Assembly: GCF_037975245.1 (NCBI RefSeq)
Contig: NC_092568.1
Coordinates: forward strand, 40,416,631 to 40,480,630
Reading direction: 5' to 3'
DNA: 64,000 nt
Source of the DNA: Apostichopus japonicus
Lineage: Eukaryota; Echinodermata; Holothuroidea; Aspidochirotida; Stichopodidae
Within the stretch, counting starts at the first letter, position 1; every line of letters begins with the position of its first letter. The notes beneath the pieces were generated by a model. That model made no database searches and had not been told where the DNA came from. It was given only the letters and a program-made list of their open reading frames with translations. Positions 21,233 to 32,300 of the stretch are shown piece after piece. A program made the translations under genes and the position numbers.

Positions 21233-24200
21233 ATGGCTAAATATCAAGACGCGTTAGACATTCTTTTTATGGACAATTTGACCATCCAGCCGTTGGAGGA
21301 TGACGACATCGCTGAAGCTGAAGATTATTCTGACGGTGACATCAGCGATGTCGACATGGCAGATCTTCCTGAAGAGGGTCTGGTCGACGACCCTGCCGCC
21401 AGGTCCTCTTTGTTGCTCAGTGATCCTGATATGGTAAGCCACACAGTGTATGCATGTATGTATTGTTTGTATAGTCAAGGCTTCATAATTGACTCACCCC
21501 CGTAATTGACGCATCTTCAATTATTACTTGCAGTGGTTCAGCAGGCCACCAAAACCTCTTGCAGTCAAGCAGAATTACATATTTCATGATTTTGAATCCA
21601 TTTCAGCCATTTGCTGACCAAATTGTGGTATTTTTTAAGCTTTAACACCCTCCCCCAGTTTTGCACGTTTTTTGGGCATTTGGAAATCCTAAAAATAACC
21701 AACATTACCTCACTGTGGTAACACTCCTCTATGGGACCTGACCTGTCTGTGCTTACTGTAGGGGCTCAGAGCTTAGCAATCAGCATCTAAAGTCAATGGT
21801 TGCATACTACGGCCTACACTACAGTTAGCTTCTCGACAGGTCAGACATTTTGTGGTCAAATTCTGCTCAATTGTACGGTGCATAAGCACAGAACCTTAAA
21901 TATATTGAGATCATAACATTTCTGAGGAACTAAACATAAGAAAAACAAAGTGGCTATTCTTACGACTAGTCTTAACAATAATTCTCTTTTGTGCATGCGC
22001 AGTTGCTATAACGTGGCTATTTTTACGACTATGAGTACTATTTTTACGACAGGAGTAACAATAATTTCCGGTTAAGGTTAGGGTTAGGATTGGATTTAGG
22101 GGTTAGAGTTAGGGTTAGGGTTACCCCTACTACATGCGCAGTTGCTTTATTTACTTTGAATTTGCAAGAATTCGCAGATGTCATAAGAATAGTTTATAAC
22201 TAATTGTTACGAATAGTCGTAAGAATAGCCACGGCCTAAGAAAAACACATACAGTTGAGTGATTTGGATTTTTGCTTGATAGACATCGTTGATCAAATCC
22301 TTAAGTGCGTCAATTATGAGCCCACCATGCTACATGTACTGTACTGTAGTAGTACAATAGGCCTATACTGTATGTCTCATCAAAACGCAGGACTGTACCA
22401 TTGTATTGCATGTCGGTCAACTAGTTTGGGGGGTAATTGATAAAGATAAATAAACTTGAAAACATTAGGATCATCAAGTTTATTGGGTTGGCGCCCTGTT
22501 GCAACTAAAAAGAAAAGGGTATATATTTGGTGTTTCAGTCCACCCCAATGCATAATAGCAAAAACCAGTGCTACAGTATACAGGCTGTTCACCTCCATAG
22601 GCCATATGGACTCTTCCAAATTCATGGCAAAAAATTGCAATTTTATAGAAAAGGGATGTCCAAACCACAAAGAACTCATCCCCACCCCTTGTAATGTATA
22701 GTAAATATATGTGTGTTGTAGCTTACCCTTTTTGTACCTTTTTTATGGTTGCAGAATATCACTGTAGAAGAGGAAGACCTGCCCATTCCAACACCTCCCC
22801 CCGTAGCAGTTGTTGGCACTGCTGGTGAGCAACAACCACCACCCCCAAAGAGACGCCGGGGTCGACCACCGAAGACCCCGGTACCAGCAGTGCCCCCACC
22901 ACCACCACCACAGAGGCCTGCAACTCCTCCACCTGTTCTAGATGCCACTTCTCGTGCCGAGTTCAAAAGACGTTGCGAAGCACGCAAGGCAGCCCTTGGG
23001 GGCTACAACAAGAAGCTCAGCCCCCAAGAGGCCCACAAGAAGTGGACCTTACTTGTGGAGGACAATGAAGACAGGAGCAACTGCTGCGGGGACTGGCTCT
23101 GGGAAGACTTCACAGAAGATGTGGTACGTTTTGAAGACTGCCTATTAATGGGAATGTTTTTTGTTTTTGTTTTTTCTCTACAGGGTTTCCTCGACTCATC
23201 AAGATCTGAGGACCTCACCGAAGACTGGAAGATACATATAAATTAATTTTCCTTTCTACAGAGTTAGCTCAAATGAACAAGATGTAGTGAATAATTATGG
23301 AATAAATTTCTCTTTTTTTATTTCAAGGATTACAGTGAATCAATCAGATGCTGGATAACTATGGAAGAATTGTCCAATTTGTTTCTTGACAGGGTTACCT
23401 CGAATCAACAGATCTGAATATTTTCCTTCCTTCAAGTAGCAATATCTCAACCAGGAATTGCAATTTCCCGTCAAAAGTGACTAGTAATGACCAATTATAT
23501 TCATGACATGTTATTTCTTGCAGCAGCAATTATTCATATAATATCAAAACTTATTTTGACACATTTTTTTTCTCTTTCCCCCCCTTACAGCCTTTCATCA
23601 ATGAGAACGTCGACTTTGCGTTTGAGACACAAGGTCTTTCACAAACAGCAAAAGGGGCAAATTCAGAGATAGATTTTTTGACACTGTTTCTCACTGAACC
23701 AGTCTTGAAAAATTTAGTCGACCAGACTAATCTTTATGCCTCCCAAGAGGGGGTCAACAGAGTTGGCGGTGATGGGAAGTATATTCCTGTCACCAGAGAA
23801 TCTCTTATGGCATTCATCGGGTTGACTATTGCCATGGGTCTCGCATGCAAGAGCAGCATTGCTGAATACTGGTCTACTGATCAGGTACTAGAAACTCCAT
23901 GGTATGGTCAAGTAATGTCTCGTTCTCTCTATCAACAGCATCGACGTTATTTGCAAGTTGCAGATAACAAGATGGGAGAAAAGACTGCTGATGGAAGGTT
24001 CTGTGACAAGTTGTACGAGGTCCGTCCCTTACTTGATTCCTTGGTCCAGTCCTTTCAGAAGCACTACAGTCCAGGTAGGGAGTTGAGTATCGATGAGATG
24101 ATGATTGGTACCAAGTGTCGTCTCAGCTTTCTTCAGTGTATGAAGGACAAACCAACGAAGTGGGGGCTGAAGGTGTGGACTTTGTGTGATGCCAAGGTTC

Positions 24201-25066
24201 ACTACTGTTTGAATTTTGATCTGCACACAGGCGGCAAAGGGGAAAAAGGTTTGAACTTCCGTGTTGTGAATGAGTTGATGCGTCCGTACTTAGGGAGAGG
24301 TCATCGACTCTACACAGATAACTTTTATACGTCCCCTGAGCTATTGGCGCATCTACTCAGTCACAACACATTGGCTGTGGGGACGGTTCGAGAGAATCAG
24401 AAACACATGCCAGTGCGAGCAAAGTCTTCACAGACTAAGGTCGAGGTAGGTCACTCCGTTTTCCTCAAGAGCCATAAGATGACGGCCTGTAGATGGATGG
24501 ACAAAGAAGATGTGTTTTGTCTGTCGACAGTGCATGGTAATTCTCTCACCGAGGTCACCCGCCCCATAAGGAAAGGTAGTGCAGGTGAAACAGAAGTAGT
24601 TCAGAAGCCCACCATAATTTGTGACTACAATGCGCACATGGGCAGAGTTGATGTCTTCGATCAACTGCTGTCTTACCATCCAATTGTTCGAAGATATAAA
24701 CGTTGGTGGCTCAAGCCCTTCTGGCGAGCAATTGACATAGCAATTTTGAATGCATTTGCATTGTGGAAATTGAAACACACACAGCAGAGCTCAGCAACTC
24801 TACACAAAAGATTTCGCTTAGCTCTCGCAGAGCAGCTGTGTGTTCCACTCCTTCAGGCAGATGTCCCCCTAAGACAATTGGCTGTTCATCGATTGTCAAA
24901 CAAGCACTGTAAGCGCATCACAAAATTTGAAACCCGCAAACAGTGTAGTGTGTGTAAGGACCCCCATAAAAGAATCAAAACAGGCTGTCTTACATGTGGA
25001 GAAGACATTAGACTTCATCTCACTGAGCCAGAGTGCTTTTACAGGTACCATTATCAATATGATTAG
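21233..25066 (+). CDS. piggyBac-family transposase (PGBD-like), three exons
   Basis: DDE transposase of the piggyBac family (cut and paste at TTAA) or a domesticated relative. Exons: 21233-21433, 22755-23123, 23591-25066, all joined in phase 0 with GT-AG introns, giving 681 aa. The start ATG has A at -3 and G at +4. Residues 1-67 are strongly acidic. Exon 2 encodes a Pro-rich stretch with an AT-hook (KRRRGRPPK, about 99-107). The catalytic Asp triad is intact: D358 in SIDEMM, D433 in LYTDNFYTS, D544 in GRVDVFDQ, with spacing close to the classical enzyme. The C-terminus is the Cys-rich zinc domain (CxxC, CxxC, CFYRYH). No frameshift or stop is seen, so the protein may be functional. Exon 4-equivalent sequence starts in-frame well upstream of the first Met-like codon, supporting the splice model. 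Terminal repeats were not found, so mobile element versus domesticated gene is open. Confidence 0.9.
21937..22247. mobile_element. MITE with 19-bp TIR and 11-bp target duplication
   Basis: Perfect inverted ends GTGGCTATTCTTACGACTA (21950) and TAGTCGTAAGAATAGCCAC (to 22232), flanked by TAAGAAAAACA at 21937-21947 and 22237-22247. The 289-bp body holds two TATTTTTACGAC words and a TTAGGG-rich core. An 11-bp duplication suggests the Mutator-like group (8-11 bp), but that is inference. It lies in intron 1 of the piggyBac gene. Confidence 0.85.
22073..22125 (+). repeat. Degenerate TTAGGG (telomere-like) repeats inside the MITE
   Basis: GGTTAAGGTTAGGGTTAGG followed by variants and TTAGGGTTAGGGTTAC. 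This is the common animal telomere motif. Here it is part of the MITE body rather than a fusion point. Confidence 0.7.
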
Positions 25067-26025
25067 AATGTACGCTATCCCCCTAGTCTTTTCTCCACAA
25101 GACCGTTAGAATCATGTTTCAAATTTTTACAACTCAGAATTGCTATGCCAATCGTTTATCAAATTATGTCCAAATTTCCAAAGTTACCTCCAAAAAAAAA
25201 TACCTAATATCAAAATGAGTTTTTCACCTCCACACCACGATGAGAGAATTATTGTGTTGCTGTTTATTTTTCACTCACATTTCTTTGTTTGTCTGTCTAT
25301 AGGTTCTTATGCTGGTAATACAGAACCTGTGTTATAGTTTGAAATTTGAACGTTAACCTTCACTCTCTTCTTCTGCAGGAAATGCTTCTAACAAAAAAGG
25401 GGCTTAGATGCATGACCTGTCGGTTTTGTTGCGATATTCTTCTCCCTGCATGGGTTGTTGATTACTTGGCAGTATCGTGGTTTTTCTTGTTCTGATTAGT
25501 AGGTCAGTGTTCACACCTGTACATGGTGTCGACCTCGAGTGTTCAAAAAACATGACAGATTCTCTCCTCATATTTTTTTTTTTTTTACATTTTTTTTCTT
25601 GGGAGACAAAGGTTAGTTTGTTGCTTCTTGCAGTTTGTGAAATTCCTTGGGGCCATCTTCTGTGATGTCTGGATAGTCAAATTGCCTCAACTTTTTTTTT
25701 TATACATTGTATTTCATAATATTCTTTCTAGTACTTTTTTATGGGAGGGGTGAGGGAACAGGGATGGGGGACATGGCTGCAAATAGGATTGAATATGATT
25801 GAAAATTTCACAGCTATGTATTTTTTTTTTTTTTTGCGTATGGCAGAGTGCCACTTCTGAAGTGAGAAGAAGATTTGGGGGTGGGGGAGGGAGTTCATAG
25901 TACTAAAGAGGGGTAACTTTCGTTGAAAATTTTCCTTCTTTACTTTTGTAACCTTGATTGGGACTAGTGGTTATACATTTATTTACAATAAGCATATACT
26001 TTCACATTACATAGATGTTGCTATG
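25067..26025. other. Downstream region of the piggyBac gene
   Basis: T-rich, no complete gene. An acceptor-like TTCTTCTGCAG ends at 25378 and is followed by a short frame containing Cys-x-x-Cys (about 25379-25495). It might be an alternative 3' exon, but the zinc domain is already complete upstream. Confidence 0.35.
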
Positions 26026-26125
26026 GGGAGGGATTCATGTGGGGGAGGGAGGGATTCATGTGGGGGAGGGGGAGGGAGGGGGAGGGGCAGTATAAGGGGG
26101 AGGGGCAGTATAAGGGGGAGGGGTT
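26026..26125 (+). repeat. G-rich purine tract with short tandem units
   Basis: Repeats of GGGATTCATGTGGGGGAG, then three of GGGGGAGGGGCAGTATAA. Many G-runs of four or five make quadruplex formation plausible. Confidence 0.7.
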
Positions 26126-26279
26126 GGCAACCTGGTAGTAGTTATGATTGAGGGGAGGGTAATGAACTGGTTTTGGAAGTTTGAATAAGAAATTTCAAAA
26201 GTCAAAGCAATTTGTGTATCTTTTTTGTGTATTGTTTGTACAAGTTTATAATTATGCGCATACAAAGTAGCCTTTTATT

Positions 26280-29200
26280 AGACCCTTGTTCCAGTTACAG
26301 CAAAAACTGAGGTGCCAGATATGATGTGGATGAACAACAGCCTCTACTTATCACTCCAGAAGAGCCCTTGACCAGCTTGGAGACCATAACTTTGATATAA
26401 ACACTAAATTGGGTAGCCTGTAAAATATTATAATTTATTCGCAAATGAAAATTTAACAAAACGTCATAAAATCAGTCATATCCCTCACATTTGAACATCA
26501 AATTATATTTCACGTGTAAAATAACATGTCTTGAACTCATCAAACTATCAAAAGTCCAGCAGATTTCATCAAAATAATTTCAAATGGGCAAAGGAAAGTA
26601 CTGTGTATGAATAATGACCTCATTTGCATATTTGCATATCTAATTAGCTAAATTAAAAAAAAAAAAAAAATAGAAACCTCATTTCAATACCTATCTGTCA
26701 AGACTTGGGTCCCTATTGACAAAAATGACCAAATTTTGAGTAATTACAATGTTTAAATATTATTCCCCAGGGACCTATGATATGACCTTGAACTTGGTTG
26801 TTAAGGCTCTTCGCTAAATAGAGGAGGGACACTAATCAGCACACACACAGTGATCGTTCCCCAGTTTGGGACAACAAAATGGAAGCCCATATTTACAAGC
26901 ATGAGCAGAAGTCAAGTTACAACCATACTTGAATGCAGCAAAAATATCAGTTTAAATAAGATGGTCATATCTTCGCAATAAAATATGTTATCTGCTGTTG
27001 TAAGTAGTAATTACTTACAATGCTGAACTTTTTGTGGACACAATTCCTTTAATGTATGTAGCGAATGCATTCTGTGTGGATTTACTTTACCAAATTCAGC
27101 ATGGTTTGCATTCTCCGGACCCAACCGATCTCTATCTGCTTAAAGAAAGTACATGTTTCCTTCTTGACTGAAATTGTGCAATTAGCTGACCATGCTGTAT
27201 TATTAGTCCTAGCTACTAGTCCCCAGAACACATTAATATAGTTCTATAACTCTGGTTTCTAGTCTTTTATGCCCTGCTAGGCTGAGGTACGCAATAGTTC
27301 CTGTGGGGTGCCAGTTTGCTTCAATTTACTGAAAGCTATGTCGACAGTTTGGTTCAACACCGTCCTGGCAGAGGGATTTAGTTTTGCCACCACATGCATC
27401 AATTTAATTGTTTTGTAACATTAGTCTACACCGTTATTGTTATGTACCCCGCAACCGAAACGACCTTTTTGCTACCCAGTCAAATGTGGACAATTAAATT
27501 AAAAATGGGGATGGGACGGGTGGGTTGAATTTGTTAATTAATTAATGTAACTTACACATGACGAAACCGGCCATTGCTCCAATATTCATGAAATTAAAAT
27601 CATTTATCCATAGAGGGTTGTTATATTTCTACAGTACCAAATAATTGCAGTTTGATGGATTAAAGTTCTCCGTAAAGAATGATTCAGCGATATCATTTTT
27701 AATAACCCATAGTAAAGATGCTGAAGAACGTCTGTACAGATCCACCTTCCCCAAACTTAAAGGTCTGCTGTAGATAGACCCCAACTAGAGCACGCTATCA
27801 TAGAACAGTTTCTTCAGATTACGTAATCGACCTGCCTTGGTCGTAAAATGACCTCTTTTTACCAATTAGTCTGCAACGCCTGTCACATATTTTTTCTTGT
27901 ATGAGGGTCTTTGTGTGAATGCTGCATGATTAACTACACTGTGGACATGAACATATATACACCGTAGAGTGTTTACACAAAGAGCCTAATGGTGTTAAGA
28001 AGCTATGCAGGCTACAGTATATGTAGAGCCAGAGGTCGATTGACGACCGTGGCAGGTCGAATCCGTAATCACAAAACTTTCCTATAGCTATAGCGTGCTA
28101 TAATTGGAGCCAATAAAGCAGATCTATAAGGCCTTTGACATCCCGTAAGGAAGGCTTATCCATATAGGACCCTGGGATACATTCCAGAGCCTGGCAATTG
28201 TTGTTACCCTATCACTATTTTTGCGGTCCAAAGAGAAACAAGAACTATATCTAAAGTTCTGAAGCTTACAGGGGCCGCCCTTTTCTCTGCGGCCACAGAC
28301 AATGCAATATAGTAATTATATAAGCAGGTTGCCACTGTTGTTTTATATTTCAAAGCAGTGCACAGATATGTATAGTCACCGCAGCTGTCGGTCTCGAATT
28401 CGATCAACATCCCTCTTGAAAATATGGTGAATAGAATGAATGTACGACCCTGGTTATATGACATTAAAGTTTTGTCACAATTTTTGCATTTCATAAATAA
28501 AAACTTGGTTCACCAATGAAGGGGCTCGATCGATCGATCCCCATTTGTTGTTCTCTCCGCCTCCCCAACCCCAATTATCAAATTACAAGCTTCATCTGTT
28601 ACTGCGTGATGGTTGGCCCAGGGAGCTGCTGGATGGCTTTCCACTCGGAAAAGAATAGCAGGTTTATGTACAGTAGGCTGTGATATTTATACTTTTTAAG
28701 ACAAGTCACCCAGGAAAGAACTTGGGCACGAAAACCAAACTACCGAACGACTGATCCGCTCTCAACCCCAGTTCCCTTGCATCGGGATCGTGACTGTGTG
28801 ATCATCGTTGGCTGTGATCATCGTCGGCTGTGTCAGTGATATTTGTTATTTTAAATGTCCCGCTGCTTACTGAGTGATACAAGATTGGTTCCAGGGGTCG
28901 GACATTATACAATGCAAAGCAACTTAGTCCTATTGTTAAGCATTGAGCGAGTAATACTTGGATGTGCTTAGCCTACAATTAAGCACATGTTGCACCTGGT
29001 GTATTTTGCTAAGGAAATAACTTCCACACTGAGAGGCTTTAACCATTGAGTAATAAATGCGTGGGACAAAAAATTACCAGATAATCTATATCAGCCAGTG
29101 CAGTGCCATGACTGTGATTGAATGAGAGGCCTAACGTCAGGCTGACGTGATAGGCTAAGATTAGCGAACTCAGCCTAGTGTCAATGCACATATTATTTGT

Positions 29201-29390
29201 ATCACTGTGGTAGTTCAGTAAGGGCAAATTCAGTAATAGTTTCAACAGAGATAACCCACATTAGCAAGGTCAAATGGACTTCGACAGATCAGTTCAAATT
29301 TTGCAAACTTACTTGGAAGATAATTTTACGTAGGCTCTAGCAAACAAATCATTCTTCCCTAGGCCTAGACTTGCTGACTGAAATTTAGAG
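26280..29390. other. Intergenic, upstream of seipin
   Basis: About 3.1 kb without a convincing frame. The seipin 5' UTR and promoter presumably lie near its right end. No CpG-rich block or TATA box was recognised. Confidence 0.4.
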
Positions 29391-29393
29391 CTG

Positions 29394-32300
29394 ATGAGTA
29401 TGGCTGACACAAGTACAACACAAAGGGTATTAGCTTCCATATTTACTGCTGTAGCAGTTATTTCAATACAATTATGGCTATCGATTTTTGGATACTTCAC
29501 ATTTTACTACGTTTATATGCCAGTAGAGAAGTTTGAACAACCTGTGTTTCTGGAATACAGGTAAGATATTGTAAGAAGAAACTAATTGCAAGTTTTTTTT
29601 TTAGCCTTGGTGGTTATTGATGGCTCAGGCTATTTGCATTGCCTAACTGTTATTGGAATCTAAAAGCTGTTAAACCAGGGGTAGCCTTGGCCTTATGTTG
29701 CAACTTTGTAAGGATTTGACTCCAGATTCTTCATAATTTGTTTCATCTTTTTGTCATAGTTTGTTAGATTTTCTCAAATGATTGAGAATCCAGAATTTTA
29801 CAGTGTACTTTTGGAAGTCTTAGAAAGTGTGACATTAAAGGCATTGAAGACTCTCCCCAAACCGCGTGCCACACTCTGAAAAAGTTAACTTTCCGTTGCT
29901 TGCAAATGACGTTTTCTTGTCGCTACAAGATGCAGACAGTAATGAAACGTGATACCTTGCTATCTTTTATCTAGACCTGAGATGTCCACGCTGCTATGTA
30001 CACTGTGTTGTGGGTATTGACCGTAGCTGTATGTATGGACTGTACACTAGTGTCTAATTACCGACGGTAGCAAGCTGTGTGTGTATTTTCTGGGGTTGAT
30101 GGTGGTGTCTAACACTTCTGTTACACCTCATTGGAAACTAGGTCAGATTACCGGCATGAGACGTTTCTTTGTGCGCGACTCTTCACACCCTTTAGAAAGA
30201 AAATATAACATAAAAGTGTTGATATTCATTGACCGATATGAATAATGAGTGTCATATGAAAGCCACATTATACATTCCATTATAAATGTTACCAGAGATG
30301 GGAAGTGATGGAAAGTGATTTGAACTTGTTTTAGTAGGACTAGGTGTATCCCATAGCTATCAACCCAGAATTCCATATTTCAGTTGTATGGTTTGCCTCA
30401 TGGATTAATGTGTGTCCAATTTTGTTAACCAAAATGAAAGTCTTGCAAGAAAAGAAATTTCATCTGTTTCTGTAGCATTTATTTCCTAGAAGGTGTGCTT
30501 AGGACTGGTTTTAGTACTGTACATCTTCTGAATGGGAATATTGCAATGCTAAATTTGATTACTGGGCTTTTGATAGAACTCAGAAAATTTGTTGGTGCAT
30601 CATGTGCAATGACTAACTTAAGAGTACAAATTATTCCCTCTTGCAGATCTACCTTTGATTGGCTTCCAAGAGCACATATTATTTTTCATTCCAGCATTCT
30701 ACCTTTGAATTGCTTTTGAGAGAACATATTATTTTTCATTCCAACAGCTCATGTAAACAGTTTACTGGTGTGGAGAGTTGTCCCTTCCCTGGTAGTAACA
30801 TTACTCTGAGGACAGATTACAGCCAGAACAGGGTAATCAATTTGCTTACATGATGTAGACTCGACTTGCTTTAAATAAAATTATGCCGTAAATTACTGGT
30901 TTACCGTATGACAGCTGAGTCATTGTCGAACTATAGCTTTGGCTCAGATGAACCATGTGCTTTCACTGATTCATTAGATCTAGAGCCCAAGGTATAGATC
31001 AGCAATGACTCAACTTTACTACAACGATCTCATTAAGTCACCAGTTTACCTGGGAAATCAACCATTTGGGGGGGGGGGGGGGGAAGAAAACCTCTAAATG
31101 TCTTAAAATACCCAACAGAAGTGTAAATTTTGGCAGCAAAAGTGCCATTTTTCAGAGGAGAGAGAGGAAAGGTTCATTGGCATCATCATCATCCTCACAA
31201 GTTGCTCACAAGTTTTGCAAATTAAGTCAAGTTGAATTTGGTGTGGGTATCAATTTCACACCCTTCTCTGTAAATCTGGCATATTCAGGTTACAGAGAGT
31301 TTAACTTTGGATATTAGATGCCTGGTTTATTGTACTGTTACTTTAACAGTTGATTCGATAATATATCTACTATATGTAGCTCTTAATAAAATTAACATCC
31401 TATTTATGGCTGCATATAATCATTTAACTTATCAATATTAATACAACACGCAGGGGGTCTGTAATATCGATACCTTTCACTTTGTTTCAGGTTCTTATGA
31501 GAGGTCAAAGATATGATGTTGTGTTAGAGATGGATCTGCCTCAGTCCCTAGTCAACCAAAAACAAGGTACAGTAAGCTCCAGCCGTGAGATTTTTCTAAC
31601 ATTTTAAAAGAATAGTCCAGAGGAAATATTATTTTTGGCTGATGAAAGGTGAACACATGCCAAGCATCCTGGTGAAATTTGTAGTTTGCAATCAATTCCA
31701 CTGTTCCCCAAGTTGATTAGGTGTTTCGTTGACAAAGTCAGAAAAAGATTCAAATTGCATCCAGGTGAAAACAGTTTATACTGCGGTATATCACCAAATC
31801 CTACATATGTCAAGACTAATAATGATTTGTAATTATTTTGTTAATGGTCATTACCGCATTGACAATGTGTAGCACTCTGTAAACCAGGATAGAAAATAAA
31901 ACTGAAGAGCGTCAGAGAAGAATGTGGAAAGGTTAAAACGTTATTCGCTCTTTCTTCATATTTAGGTGTATTCATGGTCGAACTAAGCTTGTATTCAAAG
32001 CATGGAGAAGTCACCTCAAGAGCATCTCGACCTGTAAGTAATAACAGCTGCTACTTAAGGCAGAATATGCTTTTTGGCAGCCAGATTATAAATTGAGTAA
32101 TTGCAGATTGAACTGTAACAATGTAATAATTAAACTACTAAGAGGGATAGTGAATTGAACATGTACAGGAATATATCATACAGAGTTGAAGAACTACAGT
32201 AGTCACATGTATCCACCCCTCCCCCTTGCAACCCCCACTCTCTTAACAGCTTGCTCTGTTACAGTTTTTGGGCCAGGGTACATTGATGTCATCCATGGGC

